In this document: in pieces, positions 11,555 through 25,920 of the stretch
Layout of the letters: every line of letters begins with the position of its first letter
Position numbering within the stretch: the stretch's first letter is position 1
Assembly (NCBI GenBank): GCA_019925105.1
Contig: JAHGAU010000019.1
Span: forward strand, 868,001 to 932,000
Direction of reading: 5' to 3'
Source of the DNA: Niebla homalea
Lineage: Eukaryota; Ascomycota; Lecanoromycetes; Lecanorales; Ramalinaceae
Length of the DNA: 64,000 nt
Notes under the pieces: model-generated
Databases searched by the model: none
What the model saw: the letters and a program-made list of their open reading frames with translations, nothing else
What the model was told of the DNA's origin: nothing
Program-made: the position numbers and the translations under genes

Positions 11555-11639
11555 TAGTTTCCTTGGCATCTTGACTCCGCCCTGAATTTGCGCCCCCTCA
11601 TCAAAAATTAAGATTTTTGGAGGGTGTAGTTTAACTACT

Positions 11640-11834
11640 TGTCAGGGAATCATGACTGACCTGCAGCTACGTGCATGCGGCTCTAGGCCTTGGCATTTCG
11701 CTTATTCCGGATACCTTACCTTATTAAGTAAAGCGTTCTATATATTTTTATAATGTCTATAATCCCTTTGTATACTATACCTATATAGTTAAAATTCACT
11801 TATATTTAAAACCACTTTATCTAAGCCTTTAATA
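11640..11834 (+). repeat. 5' LTR of Gypsy element
   Basis: Begins TGTCAGGGAATCATGAC; its 3' end is mutated (CTTTAATA in place of CCCTGACA). It matches 18029-18223 over its full length; the differences are transitions, with the 5' end better preserved here and the 3' end better preserved in the other LTR. Confidence 0.95.
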
Positions 11835-12649
11835 TAATTTTAACTATCCCTTTAAAGTAGTTACGACCTGCTATTTAAGTAAATATAGCTAAAAAAGAGC
11901 TTATTACGTACTTTATTATATTAAACGCCAAGAGGGAGCGTAATATATTTATCGAGTATTATAATAATTAGAATATAATTAAGATAGTTAGATTATACCT
12001 AGGCTCTTAGCTTTATCCTATGGGATAAAGGCTCCTGGTAAAGGAAAATTTAAGAGAATAAAGATAATAGTAAAAAATAAACCAAAATATATTATAGGGA
12101 GACTAGCTTACCAATACGCTAAAAAATACCTTTAAAATCCTTAAGACAGGTTTTATTATAATAAGTTAACCTCTTATTCCTTAATTAACATTCCGTAATA
12201 AGTACGTTAAGTTACGTTAACTTTATTTTAACCCCGACGATTTAAAAAAAGATAAAGGAAACTTATTCTTCGAAGATAATAACAAGGAAAATATAGTAAT
12301 TTCCCTATAAAGTAAAAGCCGAGATAACAAGCATAATCGTACCCATTTATTTATATGAAAGGGTAATAAAAGGTATACCTTAAATATAAAAGAGGAAGAA
12401 CTACAACTATTAAATACCGGGAATATAATTATATAAGTACGTAATCCCGCCTCCCTTTAAGAATCCATTAATTAATATCCTAAATACTAAAGTAACGCAA
12501 TCGCGGATATAATCATTAAAGTATTAAAGCTTAACGATAATAATTTTATATTAAAATAAAATATTAATAAAGTAAAGCTTATAATTGCTAACTTAAAAGC
12601 TAAGCTTAATATTATCGAAGGATCCTAAAGCTAAGCAGAAAATACCCTT

Positions 12650-13640
12650 ATCCGTATCCGCCGTATAAGAATAAATTACCGGTATAAGGCCGAAAATACC
12701 TATACGGAGAATTCTCAATTAAGGGTTAAGATTATTCGACTTTAATAAGACTTAAGAATATTAAGAAACTTAAATAATTTAAAAGAGGAAGATATTGGTA
12801 GCTATCGTTTAATTTAAAACCGTTACCAAGATAAAGGAAGTACTTCTAAGGGTATTATTTACTTATTTACGTCGGCGGTACCGGGAATAAATAGACGATA
12901 TCTAGACCCAGGAGAATTTAAAGGTATTAAAAACGATTAAGATTGGGATACTTAAAGATTTTGTTTTAATTTAAAGTTCAGCCAAAGTATAATCCTTTTC
13001 TTTATTAAGAGAATAAAAATTAAATATATATAAAATTATTATAAAGAATCCGCCTTCTAGATTATAAAGGCCCGTACTTTAAATGATTCTCCGGACTTTT
13101 ACTTAATAGCAGAAGAAATCCTAAAAGATTTATATAGTATATTTAATAAATATAATAAGTTCGTAAAAGTAAATATAATATTATATAATCTTAAGTTCAA
13201 AATAAGAAATATTAAACGTAAAGAAACCTTTAATAAATTTTATATTAGGTTTATTATTATTATCTTATTTCTTGGGTTATCGGAAGTATATAAGATTCTT
13301 AATTTTAAGCGTATACTTAATTAACGCTTATAATATAAGCTTTTTAATGGTATAATATATAATAACTTTAAAGAATTTATATAACGTTTACGTTAATATA
13401 ACCTTAATATAAGATAAGTTAACGTAAAAAATAAAAGGAAACGTAAGAATAGGTTAAACCTTAAAGATAAATTTAAAGAGAAGGAAGATATATTATTAAA
13501 AATATTACGTATTAATAATTAAGGAAATTCTAATAAAGTTTCCCGCCCACCTTATATTTTTATTAAGCTTTATATTAAAAGACGTTATTTTAAGTATAAT
13601 AAAAAAGGTTATCATCCCAATAACGATAAAGCCTTTTATA
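12650..13640 (+). pseudogene. Gag remnant with CCHC zinc knuckle
   Basis: The phrase RRYFKYNKKGYHPNN is readable at 13581-13625. It corresponds to a CCHC knuckle (C-x2-C-x4-H-x4-C) whose cysteines have become Tyr or another residue through G-to-A changes. Upstream, around 12890-13400, a typical Gypsy capsid region is discernible but broken by many TAA stops. In an intact element this protein packages the RNA. Confidence 0.6.
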
Positions 13641-13899
13641 AGGATAAATAATAAGTGCTTACGGAGAAACTTATTGCTTATTTAAAGTTAATTGAAGTTA
13701 TCCCTATTTAAACCGGTAAAAACGAGGATAAGTCGGAAAACGAATAATCCTTAATAAAAGATATAATTAGAGACTTCATTTAATAATATATAAATGAATA
13801 TATTAACTCGAATAGGAATAAAAGCTCGCGACGGTATATTTTTCTTTATATTATTTAAACTTAAAGGAGTTATTATAATTTAATTATTAATTCGATTTT

Positions 13900-16800
13900 T
13901 AAGGAAAACTTATTACGGATAAAGGATTTAATAAGATTAAGTGCTTAATAAATATTAATGTGTCTATATATAACTTTATTAATATAACGTTTATTAAAAG
14001 ATATAAACTTATTACGATACCTTTTATAAAGTTATATCGGCTTAAGCTCGTAGATAATAAAGCTACTCCCAATATTACTTATATGGCGAAAGTCCTTTTT
14101 TAATTAAAAAAGGGATACTTAAATGAATTATAATATATAATAATATCGTTTAAGAATTTTAATATTATACTTAATATATTATGGCTCGAATTATATAACC
14201 CTGAATTAAAATTCTTAATAAAATTATTAACCTTTAATTCAGACTATTATATAATTTATTACTTAAGTTATTATAAGCCGGTTAAGATATATAACGGAAA
14301 AAGCCTATTATTAAAGGAATCTTTATAATAAAAAGATATTACGGAAGTATTAGTATATATTTTTATAAAAATGGTTAAACGTTCTAATAACGAAATGGTC
14401 TTTATATAGCCAGAATACTTCGAGTTATTAAAGTTATTATATAAAACTATTTTAGCAATTATTATAAATATAGTAGTAATTATTACTGAAGACTATAAAA
14501 AATTCTTTATGAAAATTAATAAGTCCTTTTTATCGGAAGATAAATTAAAAAAAAGGATTCTTAAAGAATATTACCCTTAACTAAGAGTTTAAAACTTAAC
14601 AAAAGTAAATAAAGTCTTATTATTACGGGAGATAAACTATTATATATATTTAAAAAAAGGAGTTATTTTATTAGTTAAGAAGGCGTACGGAATATCTAAA
14701 GAATAAATAATAATAATAAAGAAGTATATTAATAAAATGCTTAAAAAAAAGTATATCCGGCCGAGTACGTTACTATATATAACGTTAATTCTTATCGTTA
14801 AGAAACCGGATGAAAACTTAAAAGTATATATTAATTATCGGGTTTTTAATATATTAACGGTAAAAAACCATAATATATTTCCTTTTATCCGCAAAACCCT
14901 ATTTAAGTTATATTGCGTATAAATCTATATTAAGTTCAATATTATTGCCGTTTTTAATAAAATTTATATTAAATAAGGTTACGAGAAGAAAATTATATTT
15001 TTTACGCGTTACGGCTTTTATAAATATATAATAATACCGTTTGGGCTATATAATACGTTAAATATATTTTAATTTTTTATTAACGAGGTTTTCCGGGAGT
15101 ATTTGGATATATATTATATAATTTATTTAAATGATATCCTTATTTATAATGCTTTTAAAAGTAAATATATAATGTATATTTAAAAAGTATTATAAAAGCT
15201 TTAAAACGTAAAACTATTCTTAAATATCGATAAATATAACTTTAATGTTATTAAAGTTAAATACTTAAGATTAATTATAACTATTAAAGGCCTATATATA
15301 AACCCAAGAAAAATAGATATAATAAGAGATTGGAAGATACCCCGCTATATGAAGGACGTTTAAGTATTCCTAAGATTTATAAACTTTTATTAACGCTTTA
15401 TCCTTATATACTCAAAAATCGTTATATTACTGACGGAGTTAATAAAATTATTATATACCTAGGAATTCAGATACCCGTAAGCCTTAAATAGTCCCCAATA
15501 GAAAGCCTTTAAAACCTTAAAATACTCTTTTATAATAATACTTATCCTTAATTATTTTAACTTTAATAAAAAACATAAATCGAAATAAACGCGTTAAACT
15601 ACGTTATTACGGCTATACTCTTATAAAAAGATAATAAAAAAAGGCTTTATCCGATCGTTTTTTTATTTAAAAAGATAAATTCTTAAGAGTATAATTATGA
15701 AATATATAATAAGGAATTACTTATTATTATTAAAGTATTTAAAGAATAACGGCCAGAGTTAATTAAAATATTTATAAAAAAATTTATTTATATTATTACG
15801 GATTATAAGAACCTTAAATATTTTATATTATTTAAATAATTAAATAAATAATAAGCTTATTAAGTAGAATTTCTATCGGAATTCAACTTTTAAATTATAT
15901 ATTAACCGGGTAAATAAGGTATAAAATTAAATAATTTTATTAAGCGCCCCGGTAATCTTTTTAACGACGAAAAAGATACCCGTCGTATCTTTTAATAATA
16001 AATTATTATTTAAAAATATTATATTAATCCGCGTTTAAAGATTAAGCTAACACTTTTACTTCTTAATAAAGTAAAATACCGACTTACGGAGTTATCGGCT
16101 ATAATTTACGACTTGGGAGAAAAGGAAAGTAATAACGGAAAGTTAATAAAAGAACCGTTACCGTAAACCCTTAAAGATAGGACCCTAAATAAAAAGTTAA
16201 TAAAAGAATTATTTAATAATGATCTTATTTCTTAAGAACAGATTCTTAACCGCCTTTATACGGCTTATAGCGAAGACGATACGGTATAACGTATTATAAA
16301 TACGAAGAGAATAAAAACTTACAAGATTCCTTTAGATATTATTAAAAAGAAAATTTTAAGTTAAAATTAAGATAATATAAAATAAAGAATAATTTCCTTT
16401 ATATAAATAACCGTATCTTTATACCTATAAATAATAATAACTTAAGAATAAAGATTATTAAACTCTTATATAAGTTACGAATAAATAAATATACCGGGCG
16501 AGCCTTTACTTATAAGAGAATTAATCGTGAATATTACTAACCGAATATCATAAATTCAGTTATATAATTTATAAAGAGCTATTAAGCTTATAAATTATTT
16601 AAAAATTACCGTAAGAGGAAGTAAGGCTTATTAAAATCTTTATTAATCTTAGATATATATTAAACCGATATCTCAATAAATTTTATTACTATTTTACCGA
16701 AGTACCGTTAATACGGTAAAGATTATGAATATATTATAATAGTTATTAACCGTTTTTTAAAGAAAAAAAAATTCTATGCTTTTAATTTTCTTGAGATATA

Positions 16801-17770
16801 AGTTATTATATAAACCTTTATCGATTAAATATAAAGGGAGGAAGGATATCCTAAGTTAATTATATTAAATAAAGGTAATTAATTTACGTTATACTTTTAA
16901 TAGCGCCTTTATTAACGTATAAATATTAAGCTTAAACTATTAACGGTATTTTACTTAAAGACGGATAAATAAATAAAGAATATAAACGCCGGATTAAAAC
17001 AATACTTAAGGGTATATATAAATTATAATTAAAATAATTAAGTAAACTTCCTCTTAATAATTAAATTTAAAACGAATTTAAATATAAATATTTCAACTAG
17101 ACTATCGCTATTCTTAATTATAAAAGGTTATTTACCCCGTTCCGGGATAAAAGCATTTACCGTAAATTTATTTACGGCTCTTTAATTATGAAATAAGATA
17201 AAAGCGGTTAATTAATTAATTAAGAAGGTAAATTACCTTTAAAAATATTTTAAAAATAAACTTAAATAGACTTAATCTATATAAACTTAATATATAAATA
17301 AGCACCGTTTATTAATTCCGGAGTACCGTATAAGTAATATAATAATACTTAACTTAAGATTTATTAAGATTACTTATTTATCAGCATCTTTTAATTATAA
17401 GAATTTAAGACTATATAAAGTAATACGCGTTATCGATAATAATAATACCTTTGAACTTAAATTACCAGATTCAATAAAGGGTATTTACCCAGTCTTTTAC
17501 TTATAACTCCTTTATCCGGAGAAAAGTAACTTACTTTTAGGTTAGGTAATATTATTACCGTTATTTATAAAAATAAATAACAAAGGAAAAGAATATAAGG
17601 CCCTAGAAGTAATCGACTTAAAGATAAACGGAAGGAGAAAAGACCCCGTTTCAGGAAAAAAAGGATATTTGATATATAAGATTATATATTTAAATTTAGA
17701 TATTTAAAATATAAGATTATTATAATAGCTTTAAATAGAAGCTGCTGGATGTCTTAAGTTTATAGCCGAC
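13900..17770 (+). pseudogene. Pol remnant (PR-RT-RNaseH-IN-chromodomain-like)
   Basis: Frames can be followed by eye. RT: KVYINYRVFNILTVKN at about 14820, RYGFYKYIIIPFGLYN near 15008, IYLNDILIYN near 15120 (from the catalytic YLDD box). RNase H: 15500-15960. Integrase: SREYYWP-like zinc-binding region near 16520-16600, then DISINFITILPKYR near 16670 and a KKKKFYAF segment; the EEGYPKLI..NKG core is at 16840-16880. The C-terminus at 17600-17760 reads RRKDPVSGKKGYLIYKI followed by EAAGCLKFIADFYY, the chromodomain-like tail of fungal Gypsy integrases. Numerous TAA/TAG codons prevent expression. Confidence 0.85.
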
Positions 17771-18028
17771 TTTTATTACGTATATTCCGATAAGCTTAAT
17801 CCTTATAACTTTTTTATTATCTTAAAAGATTGGAGTCCGATACTTATTATTTTACTTACTTAAAGATATAAGTAATAAATTTTAATTTAATAATTACGCC
17901 GTTAAGCTAAGGTAGACCCAAGTCTATTAACCGCTTAAGGAAGCATACCGTAAATTACCGTTAATACGTTGGATTTTCGATGATTATAAATAACTTAATG
18001 GAGTTCGCAATTATAAAAGGGGGGGTCG

Positions 18029-18223
18029 TATTAAGGAATCATTATTAACCTACAGCTATATATATGCGGCTCTAGGCCTTGGTACTTCGCTTATTCCGGA
18101 TACCTTACCTTATTAAGTAAAGCGTCCTACATATTCTCATAATGTTTGCAATCCCTTTATATGCTATACCTACATAGTTAGAATTCACTCATGTTCAGAA
18201 CCACCTTACCTGAGCCCCTGACA
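18029..18223 (+). repeat. 3' LTR of Gypsy element
   Basis: 195 bp ending CCCTGACA, followed by target duplication CTACT. Its first 15 bases are RIP-mutated (TATTAAGGAATC in place of TGTCAGGGAATC), while its last 100 bases look almost unmutated. Confidence 0.95.
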
Positions 18224-18339
18224 CTACTAGCTAATTTGCCGGACATGCGGAATAGCCACTTGTCGGCTAAGCGGCTCTTCAGGGGCCGTGCGGGGGAGCT
18301 CAGAGATTTATATGAGCCAGCTCACCTAAATCCCTTATA

Positions 18340-19600
18340 TGCTCCCCACTGGCTTTAGCTCCTAAACACGACGGTGGATGGCGCCGCATCCACGACCTCT
18401 TATACCCCCGCGGGTAATCTGTTAACGACGGAATCGACGTCCTTTATGGGGCCCTTAAGTATACGTTTATTAACGAAGCGATCGACGTGGTAATTATATA
18501 GGGCCCGGGCTTTATATTCATTAAAAAGGACTTATTTAATACTTTCCGCCATATCCCGGTAATTATAAGTAATTAGTAGCTACTCGGGTTTATATAAAAT
18601 AATACTTATTATATTAAGTATTTCCTTTTTTTTAAATTAAGAATTATACCGTTCTTATTTAATTTTATGGTAAAAAACTTATATTAAATATTTATTGCCG
18701 AACTCGGTTTTAATATCGTACTTTATTATTTAAATAATTTCCTCGGTATATTTCCGCCGGGGATTAACTTAAAGGTTTTTAATTAAGCCTTTAACCGCTT
18801 ATATAATAAACTCGGATTACTTATAAACCTTAAAAAGACCTTATAAATACTATATTTAACTTCTTAAGTATTAAAATAGATATTCTAATAATAAAGGTAC
18901 ACTTATTATAAAATAAGCTATAATAAATAATCTAAAGTATTAAAAATGCCTTTAAGAGTTATTTAATTAAATATATTATACTTAAGTTTTTGATAAGTTT
19001 ATTAAGCTTTATAATTAAAGTAATATTATTAAAACTGTTTTTCCTTTATAGGCTATATAATAAGCTTATAAAGATTAATCGTTAATAAATTTATATAAAT
19101 AATAAAATCCGTAAGAACCTTTTTTAATAATAAAAATTGTTAAGTAATTATAATAGCCTATATTTAAGACGGCTCTTAATAACCCGGTTACGGTATTACC
19201 TTTATACCGACGCGTTATTTACCTATAATATAAATAGCTATTTACTTAAAGATACTAGGGATATACTTACCCCGGAATTTACCTTTATTTATAAATTACT
19301 TCCTTAATTAAGAAAAACTTATATAAACGTCCTTAAGATAACGGCCGTATTTAAAGCTTTACGGTAATAACGTATTATATTAATAAGGAATTCGGTAATA
19401 ATTTACTAAAATAATATGGAAATCGTTTATAGTATTAAGAACTTAACCGTATAAGGCTAGGCTATAAATATTATCCGTTAATTAACCCTTATTTTACTCT
19501 TAAATAATATTAAATATATTACGGAGTAAATCTTTATTAAAAATAATTAAATAATTAATTAAATTTTAAGATTTAAATAAAAGAAAATCATTAATAGTTT
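18340..19600 (+). pseudogene. DIRS-type reverse transcriptase-RNase H remnant of D2
   Basis: Readable motifs, ignoring stops: FRHIPVI then WLLGFI near 18545-18600, then NTYYIKYFLFFKLRIIPFLFN, and YYLNNFLGIFPPG near 18725-18770. The last derives from the catalytic Y-L-D-D motif of the HYLDDF type that marks RTs of tyrosine-recombinase retroelements, distinct from the Gypsy YLDD context. The AFNRLYNKLGLLIN..KT segment follows at 18790-18845. The RNase H-like region runs to about 19560. RIP turned many Gln and Trp codons into stops. Confidence 0.7.
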
Positions 19601-19639
19601 ATCTTAATTTATATATTTATATATATTACGATTATACCG

Positions 19640-20437
19640 GATTATAAATATATTAAAAACGGGTAAAACGTAAGTTAAATTAATTTATAAATAACGCGAT
19701 ATTTACGTTTAAACCTTATATTAAATATAAGGTCGTTATATAATATAAAGAATTACTTTTATTTTAAGTAATATATTATATATAAGGTTTATCCGGTTAT
19801 TTTTACTTTATTTTTTATACTTATTAAATAATATATATACCTTATTAATATTAAAAAGCTACCTTATAAAATTATTAAAAATTATTTTACCGCCGTTAAA
19901 TCGGTATATATTAACCGGGGTATTAAAAACCTTAAAATTTTTTAATATTTAATATTTTAACGTTTTATATATAACGTAAAGAAATTATAAAATAAATATA
20001 TATAAAAAGAACGGCTTTTTATTATTAATAATATTCTTATTAAGCTTATATATAGTTTTAATATTATTATTAAATTCAACTTTATTATACGGGCTGCCTT
20101 TTATTTTATTTATATGGGCTTTTTACGGGTAAGGGAGTTTACTTATAATAAAGCTGATTTTAAATTAAACTTTAAAAAATATTATATAACCCAATGATAT
20201 ATAAAGTTTAAGGACGGTTATATAAAGCTTTATATTTAACGTTAAAAATAAATACCTTTTATGAAGGAATTATTTTTAAGATTATAATAACCTCCGATAA
20301 AGCTTACCCTATATAGTCTTTTAAGGACTTATATTCTTAAATAACGGTTTTATTATAAACCCCACTTTTCTTTTTTACCTTAAAATTATTTATATAAAAC
20401 CTTATTATTAATATATTATATAAACGGTTTATATAAT
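19640..20437 (+). pseudogene. Tyrosine recombinase remnant of D2, cut by LTR insertion
   Basis: Reads through a conserved recombinase N-lobe (NRGI.NLK), then FLLLIIFLLSLY, then GLPFILFIWAFYG..SL. This corresponds to the A-F-x-R-x-G-E-type box of fungal DIRS/PAT recombinases. The reading frame continues past 20437 only after the LTR element: its continuation starts at 41093, as the match to D1 (5030-5060) shows. Confidence 0.55.
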
Positions 20438-20583
20438 TGTTGGTGTATGGACCAAAAAGTGTGATAATATATCGATAATGATTCTACCTGAAGGATGGGA
20501 GCATTATAAGGATGCCTGTCCTCTACGTATAAAGGGTATCCTATACTTATTAATGCTTTTATATATATATACTATACATAATA
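20438..20583 (-). repeat. Left LTR of the 20.65-kb composite element
   Basis: 146 bp. Its outer end (TGTTGGTGTATGG) is intact; its inner end is mutated (ACATAATA). It aligns end to end with 40947-41092. Confidence 0.95.
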
Positions 20584-23500
20584 AATGCTATTAAAAGAAA
20601 AAAGGCTATTACTTATAATAATAATTATTTTAATAAATTAATATATTAATATTAATATTTAAGAATACATTATAGTCTATATATCTATACTTTTATATTA
20701 AAATCTCACCCGATCTTACGGGGGCGGCCGCGACCACGCTTAGGACGGAACGTATAAGGAATGCCGGTAGGTAATAAGGGTATTACTTTAATAAGTACCG
20801 GTAATCACGATAAAGCAATATAAAATTTACTATAACGGATAATAATAACGTTATTGAATTCAGGATAAACAGTATAGAATTCGCGTAATAAGTCTAAATA
20901 TAACTTTAATAACGGAAGTTTACTATTGTATTTTATACCTTAAGTAACTTATTTAATTAAGTATTTATTATCTTTTTCTTTACAAATAATTCTTTCAATA
21001 ATATATTCTTCTTTATTTTCGTAGTTAGCTTTAAGAGTAAACGGTACGTTACGGTTAAGTTATTTATTAAAAGGGTCTTTTATTGGGTTATTAACTAACT
21101 TAAGTATATTAATTAAAATAATTAATATTATCTTTATATTAATAAGTAATTTAAGCTTGTATATAAGGTAATTAATTTTCTTAATAATAATAAAAAGTCC
21201 GGCGTATTATTAATATAGCTTATAATTTTCAATACCGGGGATATTATATCTATAATATAACTTTAAATAAATTAAATTATTAATATTAAATTAAATTAAC
21301 TTATAATTTTAATTATACCGGAATTTAATTATTATTTACGTAAATTTTAATAAATTTTATACCTGTTTATAATTCTATAATTAAAGTATATTATACTTAG
21401 GGATTAAAGAGGTTATTAAAAGGTTTAAGGGATCGTAAATATTTATGTTATAGTAGATTTTATTTAAAATAAATTTAATTAACGTTAACTTTAAATTATT
21501 TAGGATACCTTAAATATATAAAATAATATTTATTTAATTATAATTTAAATATATAGTTATAAAGTAGCATAATACGATCTTAACCGTTTAATTAATCCGT
21601 TTTAATTATTTATTAATTTAAGGGTAATATACGTTAAATATAAAAATAGGAATATTTATTTCTTTAAATATAAATTTCTAAAATACGGAAATAAATTTAC
21701 AATCTCTATTTAATATAATATTAAAAAGAATCCCTTATTTTTATTTTATTAATTCGGTTAATAGTAATTTTATTTAATTATTAACCTTAAATTTAATATT
21801 ACTGGGGAGTAAAAATATTTATTTAAAGAACTTATTAATAACGGTAAAAAGTATATCGTAATCGTATTAATTTAGTAAAGCGATAATAAAATTTATATAA
21901 ATTATATGGAAGATAATTAACGGGCTTAAAATTAATTAAAACGATTTATAAGGTATATATTTCTTAATTTAATTTAAGTTATACTTAAGGTAATATATAA
22001 TATATTTCCGTAATTATTTACTTAACGTAAATAAATATATTAAATTTATTAATTTATTATAAGATTAATTAAAGTTATTATATAATAAACTATTATATAT
22101 TTATTAAAAAATTACATTTTTAAGTTTATTAAATATATATAATCGTAATAAATAATTAACGGATTTTAAATTATAAATAAAACCGTTTTTTAATATAAAG
22201 CGTAATTTAATTTTTATATTTTATAAATTTAACTTTTCCTTAATTATTAAGACTTTTTATAATTTTATTTATATTTTATCTTTTATATATTCTTCTTTAA
22301 TTTACTTTTTAAATTTACTTAAAATATAAATATAATAAAGAACAGTTAATTTATTATTATTTATATTATTAAGAATTCCGATTTTTATAAATAAAGTCTA
22401 TATATTATTAATTAATCGTAAAAATACGTCAGGAATAATATTTATTAAATTTAACTTATAGCGTAATAAAATATTAAATATCGATAAATTTTATAATATA
22501 TAAATTAAGTAGAAATTAAGCTTATTAATTACAAAGGTTTTTAAATTTATTTATTTAAAGATACCGATAATTACGTTATAATTTATAAAGATTATATAGT
22601 TAAATTTATAATAATTAATTTTAATTAAATATTTAATTTTATATATAACTTAAATTATATCTATAATTTTTAATTGCGTAAACTAATAATTTTTCTTAAT
22701 TATATTTAAGCTTTTATTAAGGAATATTATTAATTATACTTTATTACGTATAATTTTTAATAAATCGTTAATCTCCGTAATATTATAAAGTAACGGGTTA
22801 TCCTTAATATAATATACTATAGTTATAATATTTAGTTCCTTTAATATATTAATATCCGTAAATAAAAATTAATTAAAATTATAATATATAAAAAATAACG
22901 GTTTTAAAAACGCGTTTTTTAGATCCTTAAAAGTATAATCCTCTTTTTAAGTAAATATAAACTTAATCGGAGATATCCTTTATTTATAGCGTAAATTAAT
23001 ATACTCTGGATCTGCTTTTTTAAAATTTATAATAAAAGAGGTTTTACGTATTTAAAGCGGGATAATATATTAAGTATAATTCTTTATTCCGGTATATAAT
23101 TAGTTTATTAAATTAAGGAAGACTTTAAGGTTTTTTAATAAATCAGGAAATATAAAGTTTTATATAATTTTAATTTTATTATTAAGCGTAAATATCCTTA
23201 AAAAATTAATTTATTAATTAAAAAACTTAATTGTAAAATAATTAATAAATAATTTTATTAATAAAAGGTTTACGTATTTATTTTTAAAAATTTAAAAACT
23301 TAACGTAAATAAATAATATATTCCTTTAATAAATAATTAAAAATAATTATATTATTTATAAATACTTATATAAAAATTCGTTTTAAACGTAATATATTAT
23401 TTATTTATCTTTATATATATAAAGGATTATCTTTAAAACTTATTAATATAGTTAAAGATTCCTTTTAACTTTTATAAGAAAAAAATAAAGTTTATATTAA

Positions 23501-25920
23501 TTGGATTTATATATAAGAAATTAATAAAAATAACCACAAGCGTTAATTACGGTAATATATTTATAATTTATAATTAAAGAAATTATTTCTTATTATAATA
23601 ATAATAAATATAAATCGGAAATCGTAATTTTATTGAATAATTAAATATTAATTATAATATAGTTTTTACGTCCGTTTAAAATATTACGTTAAATAATAAA
23701 AGTAAAGTATAAAAATTCCGTAAATTATATAAATTAATTTAATTTACTTTTATTATATATTTTATTTAAAGTTTAATTTATAATTTTTTAATTTTTACGC
23801 TTAATATTATATATTTTTTTAAATTTAATAATTATATTAAGTTAAAGGTTAACAAATATATATTAATTTTTTAAAATATTAATTATAATACCGTTATTTT
23901 TAAAAATATTATTAAATTCTTTAATAATATTACTTAATTAAACTTATATATTTTTATTATACGTATAAATTTTAACGTTATTAGATAAAATTTATTCTTT
24001 ATGGTTATTAATTTATAATAATTAATTTAAGTAAATCTTTAAATAATTAAAAGTTATAAAGATTATTCCGGAAAATATAAAAATTAATATTATTATTATA
24101 GTAATTTTACGAATTTATAACTTAGATTTTTAGGTTTTTTATCCGTAAGTAATAAGTAATATTAATAAACTTAAGATTACTATATAGTAAAATTACGGGG
24201 GTAAGTTATATAAAATTCTAAGTCTTATTTTATATAATAAGTTAACTTTTTAATTAATATCGTTTTTAATCTAAATAATTAATATTTTTAAATTAATAAT
24301 ATATATAAATATATTACCTCGGAATCCAAGATTATAAAACGGTATTAATTACGGTTTAAAGATAAAATCCCGGGACTTTAATAGTTTTTTTAAAGTCCCT
24401 TTTTTTTAATATATAAATAATATTTATATTATATTATAAGTTAAAACTTAAGTTTATTACTTTACGTAAATTATACGTTATAGTTATATTATTTCCTTTA
24501 TAAAAGTAATTATTTTAATACTTATATTTTTATAAGTATTAATAATATATTTTTAATTACCGAAATTAATTATTATTTTATTAAGAATTATAATATTAAT
24601 AATAATTAAAATATTAATAAATAAATTACATATTAAATGAATTTTAACTGAGATTTTTTTTAAGGTAAACATTATATTTTTCTTTTTTAAAAAGAATAAG
24701 TTAAATATTATAAATTTATTAAACATTAACTCGAAATTATTAATACTTATAACCGGAATTAACTTAAATAATTTCTGGATTTCAAAATTTAAATCTAGAA
24801 GTTAAAAGAATATAATATTACAATTAATAATTATAATAAGATACCCGTTATTTATATAGAAGTTTACTATAGGTAAATTAAGGGTAAATTGGACTTTATT
24901 TATAATATATTAATATATTTTAAAGGTAAAGTCTATAAGGTATATATTTCTTATTACGGTAAAGTTAATAATTATAAGTAATATATTATTAGTTTATTAA
25001 GTTTATATATATTAATTATTAACGGATTGAATCCGTTAATTTAACGGAGGGGTTTTAAAAGTATTTAAGTTTACTTTTTTTAAATTTTTAATAATTATAT
25101 TTAAAATAAGTAAAAAGTTTATTTCATAATAAGTACTTTAATACGTATTTAATATATTAATAACGTACGGGGGATTAATATATAAAATATATTTCTTCTA
25201 TAATAAAGTCGTTATTACCCTAAGACTCTTTTAATTCCATTTTATTAAACAATATATTCTTTTCTTCTTTATCCTTAAATATAAAGGTTTAATTAATTTT
25301 TTATTTTATATAACGCGTTTAATATTTAAAATCGGATTTTCTTTTTAAGGGCTTCAATTTTCTTTAATTTAACGTTAATATTTTCTTTTATAATATTAAA
25401 GGTAATTGCCGTTATCCTTTTTTTTAAAGGCGTATATTATAAGCTTTATTTTATTTATACGTTTAAAAGGATAATATTAATAATTAAAAAGAAAAATTAA
25501 TTTCTGAATTTTTTATAAGATTCCGATTACCTTAAAATAATATACCCGTTTTATAATTTTACGGATATATTTATAAAGGTATATAATATTTAATAATATA
25601 AGCTTATTAATTATATATAAATTTATTTATAAGCTTAAGGTAATTATTAATAATAATAATTATAATTAATAATTATAAATTTTATTAAAATTCTAAATTT
25701 AACCCGCCGTATATAAACGTAAATTAATTTTAAACATTATTAAAATTCAATATATATATAACCTATAGAATAATCTATATATATTTACGGGGTTCCCGGT
25801 TCTGAAAAATATTATTTATAATATACTTTTTAATAACCAGAATATTTAAACTGATTTATTAAAGTAACTTAAATTTAACGATAATTTAAAAAGTTTATTT
25901 AATTAAATTATTATTATATT
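20584..25920 (-). pseudogene. Pol-side remnant of the inserted LTR element
   Basis: About 5.3 kb of RIP-mutated coding DNA. The best-preserved parts are the basic tail at 20,700-20,760 (minus: RGRPRK) and a putative RNase H start near 22,900 (minus). RT should lie between about 23,000 and 24,500, and integrase between 21,000 and 22,500, but I could not read their catalytic motifs with confidence. No frame is open for a useful length. Confidence 0.45.

Larger units (their letters stand above)
11640..18223 (+). mobile_element. Ty3/Gypsy LTR retrotransposon with chromodomain-like tail, RIP-degenerated
   Basis: A complete 6584-bp element: identical-length 195-bp LTRs, termini TGTCAGGG...CCCTGACA, and a perfect 5-bp target duplication CTACT (11635-11639 and 18224-18228). 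It interrupts the A1 repeat of D2. Reading with stops ignored gives the order gag, zinc knuckle, protease region, RT, RNase H, integrase, chromodomain-like segment. That order places it in Gypsy rather than Copia. Confidence 0.95.
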
